The notes under the pieces: model-generated | The model's input: only the letters and a program-made list of their open reading frames with translations | What the model was told of the DNA's origin: nothing | The model's database searches: none | In this document: piece after piece, positions 31,901 through 42,834 of the stretch | Layout: the number at the start of each line of letters is the position of its first letter | Numbering within the stretch: position 1 is the first letter of the stretch | Position numbers and translations under genes: made by a program | Assembly (NCBI RefSeq): GCF_905220415.1 | Contig: NC_059552.1 | Location: forward strand, 2,061,001 to 2,125,000 | Direction: 5' to 3' | Length of the DNA: 64,000 nt | DNA from: Colias croceus | Lineage: Eukaryota > Arthropoda > Insecta > Lepidoptera > Pieridae

Positions 31901-33094
31901 ATTGTAATACCTAAAAAATTACAACCTCAAATATTAAAAGAACTACATACAGCTCACACCGGTATTGTGAAGATGAAGGCGTTAGCCAGAAGCTACGTCT
32001 GGTGGAAGAATATAGACATGGATATAGAGAACATGGTAAAGCAATGTAAAACATGCTGTTTAATGAAGAACAACCCTACTAAAGTACCTATACACATCTG
32101 GGAATATCCGAAAGAACCATGGAGTAGAATTCATATTGATTACGCAGGACCATTCATGAATCAATATTTTCTTATTGTGGTAGATGCCTACACAAAATGG
32201 TTAGAGGTAATACCTACTACTTCTATCACAGCTACAGCTACTATTAATATTTTAAAGAAAATCTATACTACGTTTGGCTTACCAGTTACCCAAGTATCTG
32301 ATAATGGAAGACAATTTAGATCAGAGGAAATGTTAAGATTTTTAAAGGAAAATGGAATTCAAGCAAAGTTTACAGCACCATTTCACCCATCTACAAATGG
32401 TCAAGCAGAAAGATATGTACAAACGGTTAAAAATAAACTTAAAGCAATGATGAACGAAGAAGGATCTGTACAAGATAAGTTACAAAGATTTTTAATGATG
32501 TATAGAAAAACACCTAATAGCTCTACAGGGCAGAGTCCAGGAGAAATGATGTTTAAAAGAATATATAGAACAAGAATAGATTTAGTGAAAAGAAAACAAG
32601 AAGTTAGAGATTGCAACAATGAAGAATTAAAGGTAAACAAAGAGTTTAAACCAGGGGATAGAGTACAAATAAGGATGTATGATAGTAACAAATGGAAATT
32701 TGGAAGAATATTAGAGAGGAAAGGAAAATTACATTACGAGGTGGAAGTAGATGGAAAGATACATCACAGACATATTGATCAGATAATAAAGACATCTTGT
32801 TTGAGTGAGAACTTTAATACACCAGATACTTACCGACCAACGTACCTGCAAGAGAATTCACCTACACCAGCTTCACCTGAAAAAGAATGCATACAACCTA
32901 GCCCTACAGTAATATTACATACAAGTCCTACTCGAAGAAGATCATCTACACAGCCAGTAGAAAGTCCAGGAAATTACCAACCAGAAAACCTTGTACCAGA
33001 AACAATTCCAGATACACATGAACCTACACCGTCCAGAATTGAAATCCGTCGTAGTACTAGGATGAGAAGACCTCCAAACAGATTGAACCTTTGA
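28946..33094 (+). CDS. Gag-Pol polyprotein of a Ty3/gypsy retrotransposon
   Basis: 1,382 residues with no stop or shift. The order is Gag with an N-terminal Gln-rich coil (about 1-35) and capsid-like region. Two zinc knuckles lie at about 267-300 (CFRCGKENHTARQC, CKKCKIKGHIQSVC) and the protease active site at about 353 (LDTGAAVTT). Reverse transcriptase spans about 480-700, with LCADYR, TLDINQAYL and a catalytic motif CFFDDI at about 640 in place of the usual YLDD. RNase H starts near 789 (LATDASPTGYGAVL). Integrase has its HHCC finger at about 1002-1038, then the catalytic triad in IHIDYAGPF, VSDNGRQF and NGQAERYVQ (about 1063-1155), and a C-terminal chromodomain-free tail rich in Pro/Thr/Ser. 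The start ATG lies in AAAATGG context, 193 bp past the 5' LTR. The order RT-RNaseH-integrase places it in Ty3/gypsy. The clade (possibly near mag) is tentative. Confidence 0.95.
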   Translation: MEQQLGQVLSQMLETIRGIQVQQAQLQQQLQNTDKSVSGIALQPYDENNESFASYLQRLENYINLKGVTNDKTKSQIFLNCIGPKYYQVLQNITAPDSPKTKSYYDLIQLLKNHIAPEPGEVAQQHKFCLRQQYECESISNYVAGLKELGGKCNFKCASCQHSTFETHLRVQFIRGLRSTEIKERLLQESSSTKVDDLIKIAMAIETSKAETKEMCSGQVNINKISTKSNHFKIKTNIQQPTKINTYKRKNINKSYNSYHKKKREIKCFRCGKENHTARQCRLKDKLFCKKCKIKGHIQSVCFKDQKQLDLVQDQFNEEDEIYEIHKIFNNNIHSDKFNITLLLNGKIHTLELDTGAAVTTCSTNFYEKYFSNLKLKNTSVKLRTYTGEIIHPLGTCNLNIQYKNTVIEGRIFVIDREVDTVVGREWLRKLNLNFELNTIYKEEQDITEKEFKYKLQTLLEEYKELFTEEIGEIKDYQAAFKLKEGSVPVYLKPRPVPFALKNQVEAEIDRLEKEGILEKVTYSQWGTPIVPVMKHNGKVRLCADYRATLNKNLENDNYPIPRVEEIFSKLSGGKYFCTLDINQAYLHMKTSDDTAEMQAISTCKGTYKVRRLMFGVKIAPNVWQRYMDQTLQGLDGTACFFDDIALQGHSYIQLLQRIRKVFNKLKECGLHLNRKKCQFFQKSVTYLGHKINEKGLHPTEEKINDIKNSPRPTDVTSLRTFLGMINYYQQFISNLASKLNPLYKLLQKDTKFIWNKECEQAFQELKNELCGERVLIPFHENLPVTLATDASPTGYGAVLSHIMPDKTERPIAFASRSLTKAEKGYSQLDKEAAALVWGLKKFFQYCYGRKILLIVDNQPLARILHPEKVTPATTAIRLVHYANFLAGFDYEIRLRKTTEHANADYFSRIQYTDTTDRNETMTDDEAFYLNQIAEMPVSLKEIREATATDPELQKLYIEIQSGREDTGRLYEYSLQNNCIFYGIRIVIPKKLQPQILKELHTAHTGIVKMKALARSYVWWKNIDMDIENMVKQCKTCCLMKNNPTKVPIHIWEYPKEPWSRIHIDYAGPFMNQYFLIVVDAYTKWLEVIPTTSITATATINILKKIYTTFGLPVTQVSDNGRQFRSEEMLRFLKENGIQAKFTAPFHPSTNGQAERYVQTVKNKLKAMMNEEGSVQDKLQRFLMMYRKTPNSSTGQSPGEMMFKRIYRTRIDLVKRKQEVRDCNNEELKVNKEFKPGDRVQIRMYDSNKWKFGRILERKGKLHYEVEVDGKIHHRHIDQIIKTSCLSENFNTPDTYRPTYLQENSPTPASPEKECIQPSPTVILHTSPTRRRSSTQPVESPGNYQPENLVPETIPDTHEPTPSRIEIRRSTRMRRPPNRLNL

Positions 33095-33112
33095 ATTTAT
33101 AACGAGGGAGAG

Positions 33113-33327
33113 TGTTGGCACCATAAATTGGATATTGATAATCTGTGGTACACACAGCGTCATCTGGCAACACTATATTTCGGGAAGACATCTTTGATTT
33201 TACATTGGTCATATACACGGCATTCTATACAATCCTTTTCTGTTAATTACTATTTACAATTGTTACATGAAATAAAATATACATTGAGATTAATTGCTTT
33301 CTATTATACAACCCGACATACATAACA
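33113..33327 (+). repeat. 3' LTR of the intact gypsy element
   Basis: 215 bp, preceded by the purine tract GAGGGAGAG and followed by the TATTC duplication. Confidence 0.93.
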
Positions 33328-33466
33328 TATTCTTTCACCATTAGAAAGCTGCATCTTCACTGAGCAACATAGGCTAGGTTTTATCCCGTAAATCTCACGG
33401 GAACGAGAACTATGCGGGTTTTTCTTTGAAAACGCGGGCGAGGCCGCAGGCGGAAAGCTAGTAGTA

Positions 33467-35169
33467 CATAATTCTACTTATACAATGAATAAACATCTTT
33501 TTGACCAAATGAAACTAAAATACGTATCGCTTATAGCACGTAATGGGATACATTTGAAGATAGACTAAAATAAAATTAGTCTCATTTCGTTATTTTTTGG
33601 TATTTTAAAGCGGGGATTATAACCGCAATAATGTAGACTCAATCAAGATATCTTTGCCGCTTTCTGTAAACAACGCTCTTACAAATAAATTGGAATTCCG
33701 TCGAAATGCTTTATAGGTATTAACTGGTGATATTAACAACGAGATGACGCGATCTATTCCTATCCCCTAATGCCTCTTGAATATTGAACGAAATCCCGAA
33801 TCGAATTTTATTACCTTAACCGTGGAATACTTTAATTAAGATAGAGTGCTGGAACATAATTTATTCCATAATTGTGACTTTGTTCGCGCGAATATTAAAT
33901 ATACTTTTTTTGTCCGTAACTTTGTTTGTCATAATCACGTTCTAGCTTAATATGTTTTCTATAAATATAAATGAAGTTCGGTGGCAAAGGTGCTGGCAAT
34001 TATTATGTAATGAGATGGTAACGAATTTTTTGTAATTATGAAAAATACCTGAGTTCTCTTTTTCATTGGCACTAACGTAAAATAAGTTTAGTTAGTAAAA
34101 AGGTTTTATCAAAAAAACGGTCGCTCGCTCTTTCCTACCATCATTGAACAATCAAAAATATCGAAAAAATAATAAATATAGTATACATTATACATGTAGC
34201 AAAATCACTTTTTGTGCAATACTGAAGAATACCTAATAATATTTCAAACTAGGTACATACATATTTCAAAAAATCAGATAATAAAAACTTAACTTTTTAA
34301 ATTGGAAAACTACTTTATTCTCGACGTACAAAATAATGAGTTCAATCTATTCTCCACAATTCTGTACACAAGTTATGAAACAAAATTTTCATTCTGTGCA
34401 CAATTCATAGAATGCAAACTTAAAAAATAAACCCAACTTACAAGTTTGCTTAGCATGACGTGGGTTTGAATTGTAGGTACGTAACTTGGTTTAAACTTTT
34501 GACAAGCATTCGAGTTGAATCGAAAGTGATTTAACGAAGTTCGCCGGTTGTTTTTGTTTTAATTGGAGTTTTATTTTTTGGTGAATTTCAGAGTTAATTC
34601 GTTTTAAATAAGTATATTTGTAATTTGCGTAATTTGGTTTTAAACCGCAAATTAAGTAAATGTGTTTTGATTCGCGATAGGTACATTTAAAAGTTATGTG
34701 AAAAATACATATAGGTAATCAATCTAACGTCATGCATAAAATACCTATAAGCGTGTTATTATTATACTTTTACTTATAATAAAAATCTACACAATCTATC
34801 CCTGTACATAAAATCAAATCATACATTGTAAAAATAAGAAGATTAAACAAATAGTTATCTAACAACAGCTTTATCACAAACTCGCTTGAACAAATATTAA
34901 CGAACATTGTTGGTTCACTCGTTGAAATAAAAACACTTCAATAAATCCTTTAACATCGACAATCAGCCAGCAATATCAACATCTACAATGTTTGCGCGAA
35001 CATTTGCTAACATTTCATACGACATTTCCTTACTTTCTATTGACTTTGTTCTAATATTCGTTTTTCATACAAAATTCGACGTTTTCTAGTTTGGGATTTG
35101 GTTCAATTGAATTTAGATTAGAATTATGGAGTATCGATATAAAAATTATAAGCAAATGCATTTGTTTAT
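33467..35169. other. nAChR intron 10, no gene seen
   Basis: AT-rich intron with no recognised element. Confidence 0.45.
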
Positions 35170-36418
35170 GAGTATGGCCGCCAAAAATTGTACATTCAAG
35201 AAAAAAAAAATGTCCTTGTCATTTTATATAGCACCAGATTTTTTTATATAGTAATTATGGTAGTTTTTATATAGTTTCAGCTTCACTATGTTATATTTAT
35301 CATTATATTAATAATTTAAATTAATTTTGAGTGCCTTTAACAAGCTCAATATTTTTTTTTTGAAATGCTTATTTTCCTTTCCATACTAAAATCATGTGTC
35401 CCACTTAGTCATCTCACACTTTGAAGTCACAAAATTATGCAAAAATCTATTGATACCTGTAAAATTTTGGTATTTCTAAATTATTCTGTAAACTTGTGGA
35501 TAGTTTTAACAAGTTCTAATAAAAATAACATAAAAGAAATTAATATAAAACTCACTTAAAACTATGTCCCACTTTTTTTCACGAATGATACTTCACGCAC
35601 GGTTACCATGAAATAACACCCTAAATAACTAGATATCCAAGCCACAAAAATATTTTTAAGTAGTGGCAACACCGATTTACATGTTGGCCAACCTTTAGAA
35701 GAAAAATCGCCATTTTGTTACTGTCAAAGTTAATCGAAAGGTAGTCGGCATTTTTGCTTCGCAACATTTTAATAATTTTGAGTGAGAATTATGCAAGGTA
35801 AGAATACAAATTTACTATATTATTTAAATTATGTGTGTAGCTTTAGTGACCTAGTAACAAATCAAACTATGCGGCGTCTTATTACTACAATACTTTGGCG
35901 AATAAAGGCTTTTTAGGTTATGTCCAACCATATTTTTATTCACGAATGATACCATGTGTTACTATTGTGTTACGTAACATCCGTGAGGTTTTAGGCTCTT
36001 AGGGGTAGTACTCACTAGAGAATCTAAACTTAAAAATTTACTTTTTTACATAAAGAGAACCCACTTCAAAAACTATCATGTTTCGGAAGTTAGTAACTTT
36101 TTTACTATAATAATTCGTATTCGTAATTAATATCATAAGTTGTGAATGATTCTTGCATTTGTAAGTATTATAGAAATACAAAATTTGAGAAATAAAACTT
36201 TTTCTTTAATATTTAAATTTGTTTTATTGAGTTTTAAAGTAATTTAATCAAATAATTTAATTAACAATATAAAACAGAAATGTAAAAAAAATCTCCTGCA
36301 TTATTAGTTGTAATGTACACTAGGCTTAACAAAATCACGTATGTTACTATCAGTCACGTATGTTACGGTGTGTTACGACTTCACGACTGTTATTGTACAA
36401 TATTTGGCGGCCATACTC
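35170..36418. mobile_element. 1.25-kb TIR element with TTAT duplication
   Basis: GAGTATGGCCGCCAAAAATT at 35170 is mirrored at the right end (AATATTTGGCGGCCATACTC to 36418); the inverted repeat is about 25 bp with one mismatch. TTAT flanks both ends (35166-35169 and 36419-36422). The interior is non-coding but repeats TTCACGAATGATAC twice (about 35,579 and 35,939), suggesting subterminal motifs. A 4-bp duplication excludes Tc1 and hAT; no superfamily is assigned. Confidence 0.72.
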
Positions 36419-36615
36419 TTATCAGTATTAGTGTTATACTAATTTCTTTACTTAATAGAAAATAGGATACAAATTGAGAACATTTCATCGTTTTCAGAAA
36501 CATCCTAATTGAAAAAGATGCCTCTTGGTATACTTAACGGGACTTTATATACACTGTGTTTGTATGTGTGTGTTTTGTCTACATTTTTTATTATTTTATT
36601 CCTTTCTAGATTATA

Positions 36616-38733
36616 ATTCTGTGCCTCCAGTGAATAAGGGAGTAAGACGAGTTATTCCCTTTGGTTTTTATTGCACCATTGGATTCAGCTCGTCAAAATA
36701 CACAACATATCAAAAGGACATATCTCTAGCTGCATCCTAACCCATTTTTTCGAATGACCCAAACGGTATAAGTAGGGTGTGATTAACGGTATAAGTTACC
36801 TTATCCATCATTTTAGGCAATCGCAAAGGAACTATTCGTCTCGAGTCAAAATAACCCACGAACACAAGGACGTATGTGTAGTTATACTTTTTGAATAAAG
36901 ACATAATTCATTTTGTTCCATCCGTGCTAACACTATTTTAGTATATAAACGCATTTGTGTCATTTTTCTAACATGAGCATAAAGGAACAACTCTTAGTGT
37001 CATTGGTTCAAGTGACGATATGAGACAGTTTCGCATTAATGCCGTGTTGTAATTGGTCTATTTGAATACTGCACGGAAACAACAGACACTATTTCTTTTT
37101 GCTTAATAATATTTTTCAATCGTTTTTTCAATAAATATGCAACAATAAATCTTTATATTTAAAAAAAAAGGTATTTATCAATCAACTTGGAATACTAATA
37201 ATATTTCTATGGAAATTAACTATTTTTTGCAATAGATAAAAATACAGTTTTAATTAACACATTAAGTGCATTTAATGATATTATACTCTTTGTTTATATA
37301 AATAGAGAACGATAATTGAATTATCTAAAAAAGCCAACAAAAATGTTAAACTTATATTTTCTTCTTTTAATTGGGTAAGTTTTCTAAAAAATAACTAGTT
37401 TTTAATCTTTTTTTTTTTAATTTAATCTAACCAATAATACTATAATTATAGACGCATAGAAAAAAAAATTATAACCAGTCTTGAAGAGTCTCTTCAAGTC
37501 GTATTTGCATCCAAGGCACCTTCAAATCTGTGCTTAATTTTTTCATAAAATCTCTGCGGCTCATTGTTTTTTCTTTATTTATCTATATTATTTTGATATT
37601 ATAAGATATAGAAATTGTTAAAATTTCATATCATGCCGTAAAATATTGCCACAGACCACCTATAACTTTCCCTGTAAGGTAACTGAACATACAGGAATAT
37701 GGTTTTCGAGCTTCTCTTAACTCTTTATAGTGCTTGTATCCTCAATGTATAACAAATATTCGTTTATAACCACCAGACAACATCTCAGCCACCCAATCCT
37801 CTTTCTTGGAGTCCAAATCCAGCGGAGGACAACAGTCATTTACTAAAATTGAAGGTTTTTCGTCCTAGTGTTAAAGTTTTCTGGATCCTATTTTATACTC
37901 AATATATAGTATATAATACTATATCATGTAAAACGTGACTTGGAAAAAAAAATATTCACATAAATCACAAAATAATTTTTTTTAAACAATCGTAAAAGTT
38001 ACGAAAAGCCCAATTATACGTCAAAATGACGTACAACATCCTCTTAACTACAAAATGGCGGAATTTACCGGGAAGAGCCAACTATGTACTGCTAGGTCTC
38101 GACGGCTAATGAGTTGTTTCTGGATTTCGAAGTGATTCGATGGTAAATATAGAAAAAACAAAGATATTTCGCCGCGGTGTACATCAAATTTACGTAGATT
38201 GGACTTCTAGGGTTAAATGCATAAACACCTAAATGTTGTTTTGTTTTTATTATATCTAATAACGTTAAAAAATCCGTTGATTTCACTCGTTTTTCAAGCT
38301 ACATGCATGGTTGTTCCACTAAAAGGCTTCAATTGAGTCATAAAGTACACAAATTTCAAGCATGATAAGTCGCATTATTTCTATAAAACCAAAACTGGCA
38401 ATAATATAAGTCGTGTTAAGCGACTATGAACATAGTGCTTTAGGGCATAAGTCGTTATATTGCAAAGAGCAAAAAAAAATTATGTGAATACATTGAGTTA
38501 TTCCATGAAGTACTCGTTCATAAGGCCACAACTACAAAAAAACACGAAAAAAGTATATTTATGGGGTTGTTACAATATCTGTTTATATGTAAAACTAAAG
38601 TCTAACATCATATCTTACCCATACAAGCTTAAAAATTTGAAGTTATAAAGATTTAGTGTTGATATATAGTTTTTTGTCTCTCCTGAAAAGTGCTGTTTTT
38701 GAGTTATTCCCTTATTCACTGGAGGCACAGAAT
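36616..38733 (-). mobile_element. 2.1-kb TIR element with TATA duplication and transposase debris
   Basis: ATTCTGTGCCTCCAGTGAAT (36616) is mirrored at the right end (ATTCACTGGAGGCACAGAAT to 38733), with TATA on both outer sides. On the minus strand, fragments look protein-like: NDCCPPLDLDSKKEDWVAEM at about 37,770-37,850, and MSRRDFMKKLSTDLKVPWMQ at 37,470-37,563. The latter resembles a segment near the C-terminus of piggyBac-type transposases. The flank is TATA rather than TTAA, so the classification is unsure, and the reading frames are broken. Confidence 0.65.
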
Positions 38734-39113
38734 TATACTAAATAAAGCAACACCAACTTCGTGATAGATAAGAAAACCGCTCTATAAGCGAAGCAAAACT
38801 AAAAACTTACCTATAATAAAATTATGGAGATTTATTCAAATTTACGCTATTATTTCAAGAAAATCCCGTGGTTTCTCAATGGAAGTTTGCACGGAGAGAT
38901 TAAACAAGGATAACAATTAAATCTGCATTTAATTTCAAACTAAGCAAAGTCTATTTACAGTTGTGATAAGTGCATTAAGGTCTGCAAATTTAAATTTCAG
39001 AAAACATTTATCAATAGGCCAATGTATATTGTTTGTTTTGGTAGCTTTGATAATGTAGACAAGTAAGAAACCATTCCAATTTTGTGAATAAATAGTTATA
39101 TGTACTTCACTAC

Positions 39114-39297
39114 ATAGTATAAAACAAAGTCGCTTTCTCTGTCCCTATGTCCCTTTGTATGCTTAAATCTTTAAAACTACGCAACGGATTTTGATGCGGT
39201 TTTTTTTTAATAGACAAGAGTGTTTCAAGAGGAAGGTTTTAGTATATAATTTATTACGTTTTAGACAAAGCGGGCGAAGCCGCGGGCTGTAAGCTAG
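39114..39297. mobile_element. RTE-like repeat copy, minus orientation
   Basis: Starts TATAAAACAAAGTCGCTTTC, has AAACTACGCAACGGATTTTG in the middle and ends AGCGGGCGAAGCCGCGGGCT followed by GTAAGCTAGTA. It belongs to the same broad ACTAGC group as the other copies. Confidence 0.65.
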
Positions 39298-39945
39298 TAT
39301 TTCATAAAGGAAAGCGTGGGAATGTTTTGTTTTAATATACAGTTATTAACTAATCGTATCGACAAATAAATTTCACTAAAAACATAAATTGCATAATTTA
39401 GTTTACGTTCTCATGTCGCACGCTGAGAATGAAAGTGACCTAAAACGAAATTCTTGTTTTTTGGGAATCATCAAAAAAGTGTTCGTAATTTACAGAACTA
39501 TTTACAAATCATGTCATAATTTGTTCGCATGCTAAGTCATATAGGATATTAAAGTCTGATATCATTTTAGAGGATATTGTCCAAACATACAACCCATAAA
39601 AAATAAATAAAATTAAATTTAAATATTTTTTATCTTTTTTTAAAAATTACCATTAGATATTGCGTCACTTTAGTACTGAAAACTTGTAAATCGTCTTTGA
39701 CTAGTTTGGGAATGAGTCACTTTAGTATTTTTTTACTATGCATGCATTTGGACGTAACCTGAATTATGTCAACTTAGTATTAAAATATTAATGAGAAGTA
39801 GTCTAATGAAACCAAATGTTAACTAAGAAATTATATTTATTGTTTGTTTCAAGACTTATTTTTACTATTTACTTAATACGTATGGGGCAAAAAACTCTAA
39901 TATTGGTATTATTAGTTTAGTTTTTTTGTTTTTTTGTTTAATTTA

Positions 39946-42121
39946 ATTGAAGTACTAAGTCAAATTCTTCTAACAGCTGCGAGTGAAGATCTAGGTAATG
40001 AGATACGATGCAGCAACAAGTGGTTTTACGACGAATGCCAAAAGATTACTAACGAAAAGAATGAAGCATACCTATCGTTACAGCAGACCTACACTTGCAG
40101 ACGAGAGAGAGCATAAAGCGCGACGAAGGAAAAAAAATAACTACATAAGAGAAAGAAGAAGAAATGTTTTGATGTCAACCAGCTTGAAGAGATTGCAAAA
40201 ACTTACTCAAGGAAGGACTCGAGAAACTTAGCTCTATCCAAACTAATAGAGGTAGGAAAGATTTCAAACCTAGAACCTCAGCTTGTAAAAGTAAAGATGG
40301 CGAGCTACTAAATATGTAGTAAGAACGATATTATTAAAAGATGGAATTAGTACTTCCAAGAACTGCTAAATAGCACAGAAACTGCTGAAACATCATCTTC
40401 CATACAAAATTATACTAACATCCCAGATATCTCTCTGCCTACAAATAGACCAAGTTAAATTGGCCATTAGGAAACTCAAAAATCATAAGCCACCAGGAAC
40501 TGATAACATCTCTGTGGAATTGCTAAAATATGCTGAAACTTGCTTTAAGGAGAAATTTTACTAGCTGATAGTCCAGGTGTGGAAGTCTGAAACGACGCCC
40601 TGTTAAGTTATGGGTTTTAATGATAACAACGATTATTTAGCACAATTTTCTTTATTCTTTCTAAAAGGACATTGCTTTACACATTGCATAGGTACAAGAA
40701 TCACAGACTAAGTACAGGGTTGCCACAGTGACATAAGAAAAATTAAAGTTAAATTTTTCTAATATAATCTAATACGCCCGATGAGAGGAACACCGCTGTA
40801 ATATAGGGTATATACAGCAGCGTGTACTGCACAAGAAAGGTGACATATTTGATTGCAGAATTATCACGGTTTATCTCTTTTAAACACGGCATATAAAATC
40901 TTCGCTTATGTCCTTTTCAATAGAATATCTCCATACACAGAAGACAAACTAGGCGACCACCAGTGCGCTTGGGGCCCTAACCGGTCGACTACTGATCAGA
41001 TTTTCGCCTTGCGACAGATTCTTGAAAAAAACACTTGTGTTCAATGTCATATTATTTTCGTGGATTTCAAGGCTGCATACAACAATGTTCACCGAAATTT
41101 CCTGTACCAAGCGTTGACTGAGATCGGCATTCCACCACAATTGGTGTTACTTACAGCAATGATGTTAAAAAAAAATAACAAAGCGTCGTTCGGATCCATT
41201 CAGTATCTTGGAACCTTTTAGGGCAATGGAAGGCCTTAGGCAGGGTGATGCGCTCTCCAGCCTTCTGATTAACATAGCCTTAGAAAAATGCATCCGAGAT
41301 TCCAGAAATTGAGACATCGGGCACTATTTTTCGAATAGATATAAATACTGGGATACGCGGATGACATAGACCTGGATCGCGAGGATGCTACCAGCAGTGA
41401 TCCTCTACTGCTGTTAACGCATATCTTGCTATAGAACGAACTGCCCAAAAGCCCGGTCTACAAGTCAACACTGCCAAAACAGAATACCTGAAAGCTACTT
41501 ACGAAACTTGGTAGGATATTGTCATCGGCGACAAGGCATTCGTGGCTGTACGTGACTTTGTGTACCTGGCATTAATAACAAACCAGAACGAAATATCTGC
41601 AGAAATATGTAAACGAATTATGGCTGCTTCGGCCTTCTAAGATATTTTCGTTCGAAACTGCTATCCCGAAACATAAAGGTACTGCTATAAAAGACCCTAC
41701 TAAGAACATACGGGTCCGAAAGTTGGGTCCTGAGCAAAAAAATGAGGATTGCCTGCTGGTGTTCGAGCGAAAAATCCTTAGACGGATTTTCGGTGCTGTG
41801 CTGGAAAATAGACATTGGAGAACGCGGTATTACCATGAGCTTTATGAAATGTACGAGGAGCCGAATGTCATAAAGACCATAAAACTAAGCCGTTTACGCT
41901 GGGCCGGACACGAGGCACGTATGGAACTATGGACGACAACAAGGCACCTCTGCGTCTTCTCTATGGAAAACCAGATGGGCCAAAACTCCGATGGTTGGAT
42001 GGAATCGAACGATTGGTGTGAAAAGCTGGAGAACTCAGACAAAGGACCGAGAGATCTGGAAGAAAATACTGGACCAGGCCCAGGCCCACTAGCAGCTGTA
42101 GAGCCTCAGATGATGATGATC
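39946..42121 (+). pseudogene. Degenerate 5'-truncated non-LTR retrotransposon (LINE) pol
   Basis: Broken plus-strand frames run in the order expected of a LINE reverse transcriptase. A linker comes first (NKWFYDECQKITNEKNEAYL, about 40,010-40,090), then a segment near 40,450-40,560 (the frame for LKNHKPPGTDNI). The RT core lies at 40,850-41,220 (NYHGLSLLNTAYKIF, AWGPNRSTTDQIFALRQIL, IIFVDFKAAYN). The C-terminal part lies at about 41,720-41,990 (FERKILRRIFGAVLENRHWR, LSRLRWAGHEARM). The FxDD catalytic block near 41,360 is damaged, and stops and shifts are frequent. The end has a short ATG-repeat tail (GATGATGATGAT). The endonuclease domain is absent. It resembles RTE-type 'endonuclease-reverse transcriptase' proteins, but the clade is tentative. 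Confidence 0.82.
40607..40825. other. Insertion of unknown type splitting the LINE
   Basis: The LINE frame breaks at WKSETTP and resumes at about 40,826 (coding for HKKGDIFDC). About 220 bp of unrelated AT-rich DNA starting TTAAGTTATGGG lies between. No clear TIR or target duplication was found; a solo LTR (TGTTAAG...CAGCA) is one possibility. Confidence 0.4.
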
Positions 42122-42834
42122 ACTCAGCGAGGAAACTCTTGTATTTCATGATAACTTTTTGGTTATGAATTTTGCGTTTTCTTTTTCATTTTCTTGAACC
42201 ATTTGTAATATTATAAAATCATCTTTAATCTCTTCATATAATGACCTAAACATAAATATTTAAACAAATTATTATTGAAACAACGACATAAACTTTAATA
42301 CGCCATAAAATTAACTTATCAAAATATTATTAAAACGGCCTAATTATACATAATACACTTACACAAAGAAAGCATTTAATAAAGTACAGGCATAACGTGA
42401 AATAAGTCGTTACCTTTAGAATAGTTGATAATACAAAAATGACATAATATGATTTATGTCACAATTCAAAAACTGCATTTTAGTAAGAAAGTGACCTAAT
42501 ACGAAAAACGGTCTTTTTAAGATTAGAACATTGACAAAATATTTACTTACCTTTCGGTAAAAAAACGCCGCAATCAGGATTGAATCACTTTAAAACTAAG
42601 AAATGTAATCACTGTGCCGACATAATACTAAAACGGTCACTATTTTAGCGGAGGGACGTATAAAATACGCAAATTATAAAGAGACGCAACATACGTGTTT
42701 TTCTCTTTCTAGGTGACATAGGATAGTTTTTGATTTATTAAATGATAGAATACCTTATTTTGAGTCATTTTATGAGTATAACTCATTTTTGCAAAATTTT
42801 GAATTAGGTCACTTTCGTTCTCAGCGTGCGATGT

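Larger units (their letters stand above)
28539..33327 (+). mobile_element. Intact Ty3/gypsy LTR retrotransposon
   Basis: The element is 4,789 bp long. The 215-bp LTRs (28,539-28,753 and 33,113-33,327) start TGTTGGCACC and end CATAACA. They differ, as far as I can see, at a single base (GGTACTCAC versus GGTACACAC). A 5-bp duplication, TATTC, flanks both sides. The primer-binding site is complementary to tRNA-Ser, the polypurine tract is AACGAGGGAGAG just before the 3' LTR, and one uninterrupted Gag-Pol frame spans 28,946-33,094. There is no envelope frame. By structure it is recent and possibly still mobile. It sits inside intron 10, antisense to the nAChR gene. Confidence 0.95.
28053..33466. 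mobile_element. RTE-like repeat split by two nested insertions
   Basis: Three pieces form one continuous copy: 28,053-28,121, then 28,512-28,538, then 33,333-33,466. The last piece ends AAAACGCGGGCGAGGCCGCA, then GGCGGAAAGCTAGTA. The breaks are exactly the ends of a hAT-like MITE (28,122-28,503, 8-bp duplication) and of an intact gypsy element (28,539-33,327, 5-bp duplication). This gives a clear order: host repeat first, then the two insertions. Confidence 0.8.
39417..42830. mobile_element. 3.4-kb TIR element with ATGT duplication, carrying a dead LINE
   Basis: CGCACGCTGAGAATGAAAGT starts at 39417 and is mirrored by ACTTTCGTTCTCAGCGTGCG ending at 42830. The repeat extends to about 28 bp with one mismatch, and ATGT flanks both sides (39413-39416 and 42831-42834). 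Subterminal copies of GTCACTTTAGTA or AGTGACCTAA-type words occur at both ends (for example about 39,665, 39,716, 42,489 and 42,587). No transposase frame is seen in the non-LINE parts. The interior contains a degenerate non-LTR retrotransposon, so either the LINE landed in a larger element or the element grew around it. Confidence 0.72.

Noticed and set aside
30619..32691. Minus-strand frames within the intact gypsy element
   Set aside because: Shadows of the 1,382-codon Gag-Pol frame on the other strand.
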